A stretch of DNA of 64,000 nucleotides from Polaribacter irgensii 23-P (GCF_000153225.1 NZ_CH724148.1:748640-812639); one strand, 5' to 3'; numbered from the stretch's first letter, positions 9,094-17,914 are shown. The notes: generated by a model not told the origin, from the letters alone. Translations and numbers: made by a program.

Positions 9094-9840
9094 CTATTTC
9101 TTATTTACAGCTTTTATGTATTTATCTAAGGCCATAGTCATTGACGGAGTATCTGGGGATGGTGCTTCAATATCACACTTTAAACCCGCTTCTGTAACGG
9201 CATTTACAGTTGAGTTTCCAAAAGCAGCAATTCTCGTGTTGTTCTGCTTAAATCCTGGGAAGTTTTGGAATAATGACTCAATCCCTGAAGGACTGAAAAA
9301 AACCAATACGTCATAAAAAACATCTTCTAAATCAGACAAATCGCTCACAACAGTGCGATACAAATCGAGACGCGTCCACTTTACTCCTAATGCATTTAAT
9401 TCCTCAGGAACTAAAGGTTTTAGTTTGTCCGAAGAAGGTAACAAGAAATTTTCTGTCTTGTGTTTCTTAATTAACTTTGTTAGGTCAATAAAAGTTCTAG
9501 CTCCCACATAGATTTTACGCTTTCGATACACCACATACTTTTGCAAATAGTAGGCAACAGCCTCAGATTGACAAAAATATTTCATATCATCCGGCACTTT
9601 AAAACGCATTTCTTCAGCAATTTTAAAAAAATAATCTACTGCATTTCTACTTGTCAATATAATGGCAGTGAACTCTTTAAAATCAACTTTTTGATTTCTA
9701 ATTTCTTTTACAGGAATACCTTCTACATGAATAAAAGACCTAAAGTCGATTTTTACTTTCTGTTTATCTGACAAATCAAAGTAAGGAGAGGTTTCTGTCT
9801 TTGGAGGAGGTTGCGATACTAAAATAGTTTTCACTTTCAT
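9094..9840 (-). CDS. hemD: Uroporphyrinogen-III synthase
   Basis: Cyclises and inverts ring D of hydroxymethylbilane in tetrapyrrole synthesis. At 248 residues it has the normal length. The family is poorly conserved, but the diagnostic pieces are present: VKTILVSQPPPKTETSPY at the N-terminus, FTAIILTSRNAVDYFF at about 57-72, a hinge with NFLLPSSDKLKPLVPEEL, and VLVFFSPSGIESLFQNFP then RIAAFGNSTVNAVTEAG in the second half. It is preceded by the DUF4271 gene with an 18-nt gap, a pairing common in flavobacteria. Confidence 0.9.
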   Translation of the reverse strand: MKVKTILVSQPPPKTETSPYFDLSDKQKVKIDFRSFIHVEGIPVKEIRNQKVDFKEFTAIILTSRNAVDYFFKIAEEMRFKVPDDMKYFCQSEAVAYYLQKYVVYRKRKIYVGARTFIDLTKLIKKHKTENFLLPSSDKLKPLVPEELNALGVKWTRLDLYRTVVSDLSDLEDVFYDVLVFFSPSGIESLFQNFPGFKQNNTRIAAFGNSTVNAVTEAGLKCDIEAPSPDTPSMTMALDKYIKAVNKK

Positions 9841-9858
9841 ACGCTTGGGGTTTTTAAT

Positions 9859-10500
9859 TTAAAACATCAACTTAAACAGAGTTAATAGCGGTGCTATTTC
9901 GAAGGCGCAAAGATACAATATAAAATAAAATAACTCATTAAAAACCAGGTTTTTATTATGGCGTATATGAAGCACAAATCTCACAAGAAATAAGCCAATA
10001 ATTATAGGTACCAAATAGGAAACACTCAGTGGGCCAAATTGACAAACAATAAATAAAATAAGTAGAAAAAAACAGATAGAGTATAGCGAACTATATTTAG
10101 AGACGATATAAAATCGCAATCTTTTTCTAAGAAGGAAAAGATTTGAAAAAGATACTTCAAGCAGTCTTTTAATTAATAGATATGAAAAAACAACTCCTGA
10201 TATAGTCAAGTAATAAGAGAAACTTACTGCCAAACCATCTTTGTTTTGTGCAGTAATTAAACTAATGACAAACGCTAACACTAAAGACGAAAAGACAAAA
10301 AGCACATTGTGAAAAAGACTAAAAAAAGAAGTATCTCTACCTAACTCACCGTCTGCAAAACCTTTATTAAAAACAGCAAAAACGTAGCCTTTTAATTTCT
10401 CTGAATCAAGTACTTTTAAAACAGCAATCAATACCAAAAGCAAAAGCAGCACGATGGAAATCCAATTTGTACTGTTCGCTATTTTTTCTAGTGCTTGCAA
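9859..10500 (-). CDS. DUF4271 family membrane protein
   Basis: A 213-residue protein with about six hydrophobic segments spread over its length and short basic loops (LLRKRLRFY, VLHIRHNKN). It matches the DUF4271 type that often precedes hemD in Bacteroidota. Its function is unknown. The start appears to be TTG at 10500; no in-frame ATG is found just upstream and no internal Met near the N-terminus offers an alternative. It is divergent from the glycosyltransferase gene and runs into hemD. Confidence 0.75.
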   Translation of the reverse strand: MQALEKIANSTNWISIVLLLLLVLIAVLKVLDSEKLKGYVFAVFNKGFADGELGRDTSFFSLFHNVLFVFSSLVLAFVISLITAQNKDGLAVSFSYYLTISGVVFSYLLIKRLLEVSFSNLFLLRKRLRFYIVSKYSSLYSICFFLLILFIVCQFGPLSVSYLVPIIIGLFLVRFVLHIRHNKNLVFNELFYFILYLCAFEIAPLLTLFKLMF

Positions 10501-10547
10501 TTTATATAATTTGAAAATATTAACACAAAACTAATAATTTAAAAATG

Positions 10548-10555
10548 TATATTTG
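10548..10555 (+). promoter_or_regulatory. Candidate -7 box (TAnnTTTG) for the glycosyltransferase-GNAT-pyrC-DUF4296 unit
   Basis: TATATTTG lies 26 nt upstream of the ATG at 10582, in the 81-nt divergent gap. The nearest upstream TTTG (10510-10513) is too far for a standard -33 element. Confidence 0.45.
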
Positions 10556-10581
10556 CCATCTTACCTCATGAAATTTCATTT

Positions 10582-11304
10582 ATGTCAGATACGCTTGTTA
10601 TCATACCCACCTTTAATGAAAAAGAGAACATAGAGGCAATCATTACTGCTGTTTTTGCTCAAAAAAAGAAGTTCCATATTTTAGTTGTTGATGATAATTC
10701 TCCTGACAAAACCGCTACTATTGTAGAGAAATTAATAGAACAATTTCCAGCCCAGCTTTTTCTAGAAAAAAGAATGAATAAAACAGGCTTAGGAACTGCT
10801 TACATTCACGGTTTTAAATGGGCGCTGTGCAAAAGCTATGAGTACATTATAGAAATGGATGCCGATTTTTCACACGATCCTAAAGACTTAGTTCGCTTAT
10901 ACAATGCTTGTAACAATGAAGGCATTGGAGTTTCTATAGGATCTAGATATGTAAACAACAAGGTAAATGTAATAAATTGGAATATTAAACGATTGTTACT
11001 TTCCTATTTTGCTTCAAAATATGTTCGTTTTATAACTCAAATTCCTATTTACGACACCACTGCTGGATTTGTCTGCTGGAAGAGATGTGTTTTAGAAACG
11101 ATAAACTTAGACAAGGTAAAACTTGTTGGATATGCCTTTCAAATTGAAATGAAATTTAAGGCATGGAAACATAAATTTCAGATCAAAGAAGTGTCCGTTG
11201 TTTTTACAGATAGAAATCTAGGCACCTCAAAAATGAATGGAAATATTGTTTCTGAAGCCTTGTTTGGTGTGATAAAAATGACCTTAAAAGGACTGCCAAA
11301 ATAA
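10582..11304 (+). CDS. GT2 polyprenol-phosphate mannosyltransferase-like glycosyltransferase
   Basis: A 240-residue family 2 glycosyltransferase of the dolichyl/polyprenyl-phosphate mannose synthase type. It shows VIIPTFNEKENIE at about residues 5-17, the nucleotide-binding HILVVDDNSPDKT, the donor-metal motif EMDADFSHDP (DAD) at about 92-101, and a C-terminal acceptor region ending with FTDRNLGTSKMN. There are no added membrane helices, so it is the short soluble or peripheral form. The lipid acceptor and sugar donor are inferred from family only. It starts a rightward unit with 6-nt, 6-nt and 1-nt gaps to the next three genes. Confidence 0.85.
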   Translation: MSDTLVIIPTFNEKENIEAIITAVFAQKKKFHILVVDDNSPDKTATIVEKLIEQFPAQLFLEKRMNKTGLGTAYIHGFKWALCKSYEYIIEMDADFSHDPKDLVRLYNACNNEGIGVSIGSRYVNNKVNVINWNIKRLLLSYFASKYVRFITQIPIYDTTAGFVCWKRCVLETINLDKVKLVGYAFQIEMKFKAWKHKFQIKEVSVVFTDRNLGTSKMNGNIVSEALFGVIKMTLKGLPK

Positions 11305-11310
11305 AAGACA

Positions 11311-11772
11311 ATGAATCAAATTTCTCTAAGAACGACACAACTCAGCGACATCGAAACACTTTTAGAATTTGAGCAAGGAGTGGTTGCTGCAGAAAAACCT
11401 TTGGATACGTTTTTAGGAGATGGCACACTGTATTATTACAATATTCCCCAACTAATAAATGATAAAAACACGCATTTTTTAGTAGCCTTAGTAGGAGAAG
11501 AATTAGTAGGTTGCGGTTATCTGAAAATAAAAAAATCCCAGACGTATCACAAAAATCCCAAACATGGATATGTTGGGTTTATCTTCGTAAAACCATCGTT
11601 TAGAGGAAGGAAGGTCAGCACTTTCGTTTTAGAGTCCTTAAGAGAATGGGGCACAGAAAAAGGTTTAAAAGAATTAAGATTAGACGTATACAGTAATAAT
11701 TCTGCCGCCATAAAGCCCTATGAACGTTTTGGGTTCCAAAGGAGTTTGGTTAATATGAGAATTGATATTTAA
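11311..11772 (+). CDS. GNAT family N-acetyltransferase
   Basis: A 153-residue protein with the GNAT fold pattern: VGCGYLKI strand, GYVGFIFVKPSFRGRKVST (motif A acetyl-CoA site with R-G-R-K), then LRLDVYSNNSAAIKPYERFGFQ (motif B, with the usual N..A...Y...GF pattern). The acceptor cannot be told from sequence. It is 6 nt after the glycosyltransferase and 6 nt before pyrC, so it is probably co-transcribed without being tied to pyrimidine synthesis. Confidence 0.88.
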   Translation: MNQISLRTTQLSDIETLLEFEQGVVAAEKPLDTFLGDGTLYYYNIPQLINDKNTHFLVALVGEELVGCGYLKIKKSQTYHKNPKHGYVGFIFVKPSFRGRKVSTFVLESLREWGTEKGLKELRLDVYSNNSAAIKPYERFGFQRSLVNMRIDI

Positions 11773-11778
11773 AATAAA

Positions 11779-13119
11779 ATGACAAAAGCAACCTTAATAA
11801 AAAGTGCAACAATCGTCAACGAAAATAAAATTTTTAAGGGCGATGTTCTCATTGAAAACGAAATTATAAGAACTATTTCTTCGGAAATAACGGCTCCGGA
11901 AGGTGTTGAAATCATAGATGCAAAAGGGAGTTATTTAATCCCTGGATTTATAGATGATCAAGTACATTTTAGAGAACCTGGCTTGACGCACAAAGCAAAC
12001 ATTGCGACCGAAAGTAGAGCTGCAATTGCAGGTGGAATTACCACCTTTATAGAAATGCCAAATACAATTCCTCAAGCGACAACGCAAGAGCTGTTAGAAG
12101 ACAAATTTAAAATTGCCGCACAAGACTCCTATGCCAACTACTCTTTTATGTTTGGTGGAACTAACGATAATTTAGAAGAACTCTTAAAAACAGACCCCAA
12201 AAAAGTAGCTGGAATTAAGTTATTTCTAGGCTCATCGACGGGAGATATGTTGGTGGACAATGAAGAAATTTTGGAAAAAATTTTCGCTTCTACAAAGATG
12301 ATTATTTCTGTACATTGTGAAGATGAAGCAACCATAAAAAAGAATACTGCCATTTATAAAGAAAAATATGGTGATGACATCCCTATGAAATATCATCCCT
12401 TTATTAGAAGTGTAGAGGCCTGTTATTTGTCCTCCTCAAAAGCGATTGAATTGGCTAAAAAAACGGGTGCTAGGCTGCATGTTTTTCATTTATCAACAGA
12501 AAAAGAAACTCATTTGTTTAGAAATGACATTCCTCTTGAAGAAAAGCAAATTACGTCGGAGGTTTGCATTCACCACCTTTGGTTTTCCGACAAAGATTAC
12601 GATAAGAAAGGAACGCTTATTAAATGGAATCCAGCTGTGAAAACGGAAGACGACAGGCAAGGTTTGTGGAAAGCCTTGTTAGATGATAGAATCGATGTAT
12701 TGGCAACAGACCATGCACCCCATACGATAGAAGAAAAAAATAATATCTATACCAAAGCGCCTAGTGGCGGACCGATGGTGCAACACGCAATTGTTGCACT
12801 TTTAGAAAAGGTAAAAGAAGGCGTCATTCCTATTGAAAAAGCGGTTGAAAAAATGAGCCACAATCCTGCTAAATTATTCCAAATTGAAAGACGTGGATTT
12901 ATAAAGGAGGGTTATTTTGCCGATTTAGTACTGATTGATCCCAACCAATCTCAAACGGTTTCTAAAGACAATATACTATACAAATGCGGCTGGTCACCAT
13001 TTGAAGGAACTACCTTTTCGTCAACGATAACGCATACGTTTGTGAATGGAAACTTAATCTACAACAACGGCATTTTTAACAACGATATCAAAGGGAAAAG
13101 AATCACGTTTAACAGATAA
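11779..13119 (+). CDS. pyrC: Dihydroorotase
   Basis: Catalyses reversible ring closure of carbamoyl-aspartate to dihydroorotate in pyrimidine synthesis. At 446 residues it fits the class I amidohydrolase form. Metal-site segments are DDQVHFREPGLTH at about 59-71, GIKLFLGSSTGDM (candidate carboxylated Lys), HCEDE, HVFHLST and LATDHAPHT. In the first segment the usual HxH reads Q61-V-H63, so one metal-binding His is replaced by Gln. I recall this variant from other Bacteroidota dihydroorotases, so it is probably still functional. It is in a four-gene unit with GT2, GNAT and DUF4296. Confidence 0.92.
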   Translation: MTKATLIKSATIVNENKIFKGDVLIENEIIRTISSEITAPEGVEIIDAKGSYLIPGFIDDQVHFREPGLTHKANIATESRAAIAGGITTFIEMPNTIPQATTQELLEDKFKIAAQDSYANYSFMFGGTNDNLEELLKTDPKKVAGIKLFLGSSTGDMLVDNEEILEKIFASTKMIISVHCEDEATIKKNTAIYKEKYGDDIPMKYHPFIRSVEACYLSSSKAIELAKKTGARLHVFHLSTEKETHLFRNDIPLEEKQITSEVCIHHLWFSDKDYDKKGTLIKWNPAVKTEDDRQGLWKALLDDRIDVLATDHAPHTIEEKNNIYTKAPSGGPMVQHAIVALLEKVKEGVIPIEKAVEKMSHNPAKLFQIERRGFIKEGYFADLVLIDPNQSQTVSKDNILYKCGWSPFEGTTFSSTITHTFVNGNLIYNNGIFNNDIKGKRITFNR

Positions 13120-13120
13120 T

Positions 13121-13537
13121 ATGAAAACAATTAGCGGCCTCTTCATTTTCCTGTTTTTTGTCTCTTGTACAAGCAATACAATTTTTGAGAAACCAAAGAA
13201 TTTAATACCTCGTGACACGATGAGCCTCTTACTTCAAGAAATGGTCATTGCTTCTAGTGCAAAGTTCTTGAAAAACAAAAAGCTACAAAAAAATATTAAT
13301 TACATGCCTTTGGTTTACGAAAAGTTTAAAATTGACAGCACGCGTTTTAATGCGAGTAATTATTACTACATGTCTACCGTCGATCAATATCAAGAGATTT
13401 TAAAAAATGCTGCAGCAAAATTAAAGTCTAGAAAAAATGCCTTTCAAAAAATTAAAAAAAACGCAGACTCGCTTAAAGAAGCGATTACCGATACTGAAAA
13501 GAAAAATAAATTAGATCGTTTAAAAATAAAAAAATAA
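13121..13537 (+). CDS. DUF4296 family lipoprotein
   Basis: A 138-residue protein with a lipoprotein signal (FIFLFFVSC, Cys at about residue 16) and the family's IPRDTMSLLLQEMVIA segment near residues 29-44. The middle (YEKFKIDSTRFNASNYYY) also fits the DUF4296 pattern, and the C-terminus is a lysine-rich coiled-coil-like tail. Function is unknown; location in the cell envelope is inferred from the signal. It starts 1 nt after pyrC, and a DUF4296 gene after pyrC is a common flavobacterial arrangement. It converges with the epimerase gene with only 5 nt between the stops. Confidence 0.82.
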   Translation: MKTISGLFIFLFFVSCTSNTIFEKPKNLIPRDTMSLLLQEMVIASSAKFLKNKKLQKNINYMPLVYEKFKIDSTRFNASNYYYMSTVDQYQEILKNAAAKLKSRKNAFQKIKKNADSLKEAITDTEKKNKLDRLKIKK

Positions 13538-13542
13538 AAACG

Positions 13543-14541
13543 TTACTTTCTATAGCTACTGCAAACATCTTTGACAACCTCCTCAATTTTTTCAAATTTA
13601 AAAGACGTTGTTTTAATAACTTTTTGTGAAGAATATTCCGAAATTTCATGTGCACTTTTTGCAGCATATTTGCCTAGTAGAGGCGCTTTACTTGTGAATC
13701 TTGCCATTGCAGCTGAAAAGCGCCATAACAACTCTGTTTGCCAAGGTTTTATTCGTATCGCAGGTCTTTTTTTCCCAAAGGTGTCTGCTATTAAAAAGAA
13801 AAGCTCTTTGTATGTTTTATTTTCTGAAACTAAAATGAAGCGCTCATTTTTAACATCAGAATTCATCAACAAAATCATAAGACTTACAACATCCTTTACA
13901 CCTACATAACCAGTAATTCCCGCTGTATAATATTTAAACCCGTGATGCACTTGATGAAATAATTTCCCAGAACCCGTCGCCCAAAATCCAGCGCCCAAAA
14001 TCACTCCTGGATTTACGATAACCACCTCTACTTGTTCTTGACTAGCGCGCCAAACCTCCATTTCTGCACCGAACTTTGTTATGGAATAACCACTATTGTC
14101 CAAGTCCTTATTCCATTCATTTTCTTCTGTGATTAACACACCATTAGGGGCATCTCCAATTGCAGCAATCGAACCCACAAAACATAACTTTTTTATTTTT
14201 GCATCGATAGAGAGGTTGACAATAATTGCAGTTCCATGAATATTTACTTTTCTCATTTCAACATAATCCCTTGGATTAAAAGAAATAAAGGCAGCGCAAT
14301 GGTATACTTTTTCAACCCCAACAAAGGCTGGAATCATGGAAGGAACATCTGTAATATCGGCTTTAAACCAACTAATTTTTTCGATTAAAGAAAGATCGTC
14401 AGTATAATAAGAAAAAACTTTTTTTACCAGTTCTATTTTTTCCTCAGAACGATAAATAGCTCGAATTTCTTCCTTATTTATTATCAAATGATACAACAAG
14501 TGTGCTCCTACCAATCCTGTTCCTCCGGTAACTAAAATCAT
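13543..14541 (-). CDS. NAD-dependent epimerase/dehydratase family protein (extended SDR)
   Basis: A 332-residue extended short-chain dehydrogenase. The N-terminal fingerprint is VTGGTGLVGAHL (GxxGxxG at about 6-12), followed by VYHCAAFISF, the upstream Ser region FVGSIAAIGDAPNG and the catalytic pair Y-x-x-x-K in SGYSITKFGAE. The C-terminal substrate domain is not diagnostic; dihydroflavonol-reductase-like or sugar epimerase substrates are both possible. It is alone on the minus strand between DUF4296 (convergent) and tyrS (divergent). Confidence 0.85.
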   Translation of the reverse strand: MILVTGGTGLVGAHLLYHLIINKEEIRAIYRSEEKIELVKKVFSYYTDDLSLIEKISWFKADITDVPSMIPAFVGVEKVYHCAAFISFNPRDYVEMRKVNIHGTAIIVNLSIDAKIKKLCFVGSIAAIGDAPNGVLITEENEWNKDLDNSGYSITKFGAEMEVWRASQEQVEVVIVNPGVILGAGFWATGSGKLFHQVHHGFKYYTAGITGYVGVKDVVSLMILLMNSDVKNERFILVSENKTYKELFFLIADTFGKKRPAIRIKPWQTELLWRFSAAMARFTSKAPLLGKYAAKSAHEISEYSSQKVIKTTSFKFEKIEEVVKDVCSSYRK

Positions 14542-14574
14542 AGAGCGAATTTAGTATATTTTAAGTGATAAAGT

Positions 14575-14582
14575 TATATTTG
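14575..14582 (+). promoter_or_regulatory. Candidate -7 box (TAnnTTTG) for tyrS
   Basis: TATATTTG lies 21 nt upstream of the tyrS ATG at 14604. This supports the start at 14604, since a start at 14565 would lie upstream of the promoter. Confidence 0.5.
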
Positions 14583-14603
14583 CAGCCTGATAAACAGAAT
14601 ACC

Positions 14604-15896
14604 ATGAAGAATTTTATTGAAGAATTGCAGTGGAGAGGAATGTTAAATGATAGCATGCCAGGTACTGAAGAACACTTACTTGAGGAAATGCGAAGTGCAT
14701 ATGTTGGTTTTGATCCAACGGCAGATTCATTACATATTGGAAACTTAGTACCCATAATGCTCCTAGCACACTTCCAAAGATGTGGCCACAAGCCCATTGC
14801 TTTAGTTGGCGGTGCTACTGGTATGATTGGGGATCCCTCTGGAAAATCTTCTGAGCGCAATTTATTAGATGAAAAAACCTTACGCCACAACCAAGAATGT
14901 GTAAAAGCACAGTTGGGCAACTTTTTAGACTTTAAATCGAAAACAGAAAATGCCGCGCTTTTAGTAAATAACTACGATTGGATGAAAGAAATCTCTTTCT
15001 TAGAGTTTATTCGGGATGTTGGAAAACACATCAGTGTAAATTATATGATGGCAAAAGATTCTGTAAAAAACAGAATTAGTTCAGAGTCTAAAGAAGGAAT
15101 GTCTTTCACAGAGTTTACCTACCAAATGGTGCAGGGATACGACTTTTTGCATTTATTTAGAGAAAATGCAACAACCCTTCAAATGGGTGGTTCTGATCAA
15201 TGGGGGAATATTACAACAGGAACAGAGTTGATCCGCAGAATTGCTGGAGGAAAAGGCTATGCAATTACCTGTCCTTTGATTACAAAATCTGACGGTTCTA
15301 AATTCGGAAAATCTGAAGGTGGAAATGTTTGGTTGGATGCAAAGAGAACCTCTGCTTATAAATTTTATCAATATTGGTTAAATACTTCGGATGAAGACGC
15401 TGAAAAATACATCAGAATATTTACTTTTTTAGATCAAAAAACAGTTGAATCTTTAATTGCAGAGCATAGTGAAGCACAGCACATGCGTGTTTTACAAAAG
15501 CGCCTAGGAGAAGAGGTTACGCTGCTAGTGCACGGAAAAGAAGCATACGAAAAAGCGATTGCCGCTTCTAATATCTTATTTGGAAAGTCTACTGCTGCTG
15601 ATTTAAAAGCATTGGATGAGCAGACTTTTCTAGATGTTTTTGACGGCGTACCGCAAGCAACGGTATCTCTTGCTGCGATCGAAGAGGGTTTGGATATGAT
15701 TGGCGCTTTGGCCGCACAAACAAGCTTCCTAGACTCTAATGGAGATGCAAGAAGGGCTTTAAAAGAAAATGCTATTTCTGTAAATAAAGAAAAAATCAAA
15801 GAAAATTATACGATTTCTAAAGAAGACTTAATTGCAAATAAATACGTCTTATTGCAACGTGGTAAAAAGACCTACTACTTATTGGTTGTCGCCTAG
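14604..15896 (+). CDS. tyrS: Tyrosyl-tRNA synthetase
   Basis: Class I aminoacyl-tRNA synthetase of 430 residues, normal bacterial TyrRS length. It has [16 protein letters not shown] with the HIGH-type H44-I-G-N47, the tyrosine pocket [12 protein letters not shown], and the KMSKS-type loop KFGKS at about 233-237. A C-terminal S4-like RNA-binding domain ends in [17 protein letters not shown] chose the ATG at 14604 because conserved TyrRS sequence begins there; the 13 residues added by the ATG at 14565 are not family-like. A strong terminator follows 21 nt after the stop. Confidence 0.96.
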   Translation: MKNFIEELQWRGMLNDSMPGTEEHLLEEMRSAYVGFDPTADSLHIGNLVPIMLLAHFQRCGHKPIALVGGATGMIGDPSGKSSERNLLDEKTLRHNQECVKAQLGNFLDFKSKTENAALLVNNYDWMKEISFLEFIRDVGKHISVNYMMAKDSVKNRISSESKEGMSFTEFTYQMVQGYDFLHLFRENATTLQMGGSDQWGNITTGTELIRRIAGGKGYAITCPLITKSDGSKFGKSEGGNVWLDAKRTSAYKFYQYWLNTSDEDAEKYIRIFTFLDQKTVESLIAEHSEAQHMRVLQKRLGEEVTLLVHGKEAYEKAIAASNILFGKSTAADLKALDEQTFLDVFDGVPQATVSLAAIEEGLDMIGALAAQTSFLDSNGDARRALKENAISVNKEKIKENYTISKEDLIANKYVLLQRGKKTYYLLVVA

Positions 15897-15917
15897 CTTA
15901 TACCTCAAATAAAACAT

Positions 15918-15949
15918 AAAAAAGAGCTGAAACTATTGAGCTCTTTTTT
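15918..15949 (+). terminator. tyrS terminator
   Basis: Stem AAAAAAGAGCT (15918-15928) pairs with AGCTCTTTTTT (15939-15949) across a 10-nt loop, followed by a T tract on the plus strand. Confidence 0.85.
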
Positions 15950-15952
15950 TGT

Positions 15953-16219
15953 TTAATTTAGAAGTAATAAGAACACTTTTAAAGCAAGAATCTGTTTTTT
16001 AGGCACACCTTTAAAAGTTTTTAATTTTTTATTTGGATGCAAACTCAACGTTGATATTATTAAATTCAGCACTATCTTTTTTATCTCCTTCTGCCGCTTT
16101 ACCAAAAAATAAGATGCGACAATATACCCCTCAGCAAGATATCCTTGCTTCAATTTATATTCTTGAGCAAGAAAGGGAATGGAAATAGCCATCAATAAAA
16201 TTGTTACAAAATTTTTCAT
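15953..16219 (-). pseudogene. Decayed YHS-domain protein gene
   Basis: From an ATG at 16219 the reading gives a secretion signal (KNFVTILLMAISIPFLAQ) and then EYKLKQGYLAEGYIVASYF, resembling the start of secreted YHS-domain proteins (K-x-G-Y-x-A-E-G-Y-D-V-V-S-Y-F). At the A6 run at 16104-16109 the sensible reading shifts by one base to FGKAAEGDKKDSAEFNNINV and hits a stop at 16029. A second shift back gives NKKLKTFKGVPKKQIL, like the N-L-K-x-F-x-x-N-P-x-K-Y-x segment of the same family. The following Y-G-G-Y-C-A core is missing. At least two frameshifts plus truncation indicate a pseudogene; the family call rests on memory of the motif. No function is expected. Confidence 0.6.
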
Positions 16220-16259
16220 TAAGCTGTCTTTTTTGTTTGATAAATAAAAACTGGAAACC

Positions 16260-16770
16260 TTACAAAAACGTCAAAGCACAACCTCTCATCCCTGAGTTAT
16301 TAAAACGGCTGGGTACTTCAAACGTTGCATTTTCAAGCACCTTTCCTGTACCTTGGAAGGCAATAAGAGAACAAGAATTATAAGATACCGAATCAATGCT
16401 ACTTATTCCAACGTTCTTCGCCAGAGAATTAATAGTCAAAGCATCTTACCTATCTCTTGCTGAAATTTTTATCCATGGACGCGTGTTAAAAACACCTCTC
16501 CATTTTAAAGACAGCACAATTAACAATGCCCTTGCTGTATTTTGAATGAATGTCAAAAACCACAACTACCGCTTGTAAAATGCTGTGTACTTTTTCACGT
16601 CGTTCTCACCAATGACCTCAATACCTCTTCTCTTTTTTAAGTTAAATTGCTGTACATCTTGCAAATTTAAAAAGACAAAGGAAGTACCAATTAAAAACGT
16701 TTTATTATTCTTAACTTCTAAAAAATGAAGGATAATCAAAATAAAATATGCCTTTTAGGTTTTCCCTTAG
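16260..16770 (-). pseudogene. Truncated, frameshifted copy of the LuxE-like acyl-protein synthetase gene
   Basis: Read on the minus strand, this stretch matches the C-terminal two thirds of the intact protein encoded at 34376-35350. By hand count 26 of the last 41 residues are identical (YNSCS, GKV, TFEV, RGC), ending at the same point with a stop at 16260-16262. Upstream in the same frame are RGVFNTRPWIKI and DALTINSLAKN, matching KGVFETPPWMKI and DALTINSLEKN, but broken by an in-frame TAA at 16446-16448. Further upstream HSILQ...DIHSKY and KTFLIGTSFVFLNL are recognisable in shifted frames. The N-terminal third, with the AMP-binding SSGTTG motif, is absent. Confidence 0.85.
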
Positions 16771-16788
16771 AAAACTTGTTAATTCCTG

Positions 16789-17391
16789 ATGATTTTCATA
16801 AACTTGTATCTAATTTTGTTAACTGATTTTAATCGTTTGGAAAAAAAACATGATTACTGTGTGGAAGCCTTCTTTATATCAGAACTAAAGAAAGGAAGGG
16901 AAGCGGCCTACAGGCATCTTTATAAACTATACTACTCAGAACTGTGCAACTATGCATCCATACTCTCTGGAAGCGACGAAATAGCAAAAGATATTGTACA
17001 ACTTACCCTTGTAAAAATTTGGGAAAAAAGAAAAATTTTAGATATTAATACTTCTCTAAAAGGGTACCTTCTAAAAGCGATTTACAACTATTTTATTGAC
17101 TCCAAAAGAAAAGAAAAAAAACAAGAGAATCTATTACAACACTTAAAACAAGAAGCATTATTAGAATATATTGAAACCTCTCCGGAAGAGATAGAGCAAA
17201 TGCACTTACTTATTGCTCAAGAAATAGAGCTATTGCCAAAAAAATGTAAAAATATTTTTATCCTCGCTAAAAAAGAGGGGCTGAAGTATAAAGAGATCGC
17301 ACACAAATTAAATATTTCTATAAAAACTGTAGAGAGACAGATCTCTATCGCTTTAAAAAAAATTAGAAAAAAAGTAACCCAATCCTCCTAA
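16789..17391 (+). CDS. RNA polymerase ECF sigma-70 factor, FecI-like
   Basis: A 200-residue ECF sigma factor of the Bacteroidota group that pairs with FecR and SusC. Region 2 is seen in YRHLYKLYYSELCNYA and DIVQLTLVKIWEKR, and region 4 in LPKKCKNIFILAKKEGLKYKEIA followed by the helix-turn-helix NISIKTVERQISIALKKIRK. The start is uncertain: the ATG at 16789 adds a hydrophobic, non-family segment (MIFINLYLILLTDF). A TAATTTTG -7-like box at 16811-16818 would then lie inside the gene, so a downstream TTG or GTG (for example 16861) is possible. A 523-nt non-coding gap separates it from fecR. Confidence 0.88.
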   Translation: MIFINLYLILLTDFNRLEKKHDYCVEAFFISELKKGREAAYRHLYKLYYSELCNYASILSGSDEIAKDIVQLTLVKIWEKRKILDINTSLKGYLLKAIYNYFIDSKRKEKKQENLLQHLKQEALLEYIETSPEEIEQMHLLIAQEIELLPKKCKNIFILAKKEGLKYKEIAHKLNISIKTVERQISIALKKIRKKVTQSS

Positions 17392-17914
17392 ACTGTGTGT
17401 TTATAATTTTTAAATAATTACGAATACGTGTGCTTTAAAAAAAACCTCATCACCCCTTTGTCTTTCTCCTTTAAAAGAAAGTTCTCGGATGCGCCTATTT
17501 TGCCACTTTAAATAAAAGTGAAAATTCTCTAAAGTCCACGCATCCCCCAAAGCCTACTTATATCTCAATACAGATTAGTAGAATCGTACCCTTCATTTAT
17601 AAAACTTAAATTCTCTTCAAAACACTGGCTTATTGCGAAGTCTACCTCAAAAAATAGTGAACGCCCGAAGCTTTTAAAAATTTAAAATAGTCTCATTTAT
17701 ATCTTTAAAGTAATATTCACTCTTTTTTATTGTAGGAATACATTTTTATTAAAAATTATTTAAACACCTCAATGAATTGATTTATAGTAGTTTGAATATA
17801 TTCACATATGTGTCCTGTTTTAAAATTTAACAAATTCAACAAAATAAAAAGAAAAATGTTGGGGGTGTTTAGAAAAATCTACGTCTTTATAAAAAACAAA
17901 AGCCTTAATTAAAA
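17392..17914. other. 523-nt intergenic region between sigma factor and fecR
   Basis: No convincing gene or RNA was seen on either strand. It is very AT-rich, with a weak hairpin (CACTTT/AAAGTG) near 17500-17520. The only strong signal is the ECF-type promoter near its right end. An unrecognised small RNA or further gene remains cannot be excluded. Confidence 0.4.
17861..17890 (+). promoter_or_regulatory. Candidate ECF-sigma promoter for fecR-susCD
   Basis: GGGGGTGTTT at 17861-17870 and ACGTCTTTAT at 17881-17890, with 16 nt between the G5 run and CGTC. The layout resembles a G-rich -35 and CGTC-type -10 pair as used by ECF sigma factors, and differs from the TAnnTTTG boxes elsewhere in the window. 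It lies 25 nt upstream of the fecR ATG, so autoregulation by the neighbouring sigma factor is a reasonable inference. Confidence 0.5.

Noticed and set aside
16201..16383. Plus-strand 60-codon open frame
   Set aside because: It is the antisense reading of the decayed LuxE-like copy, which has clear homology on the other strand.
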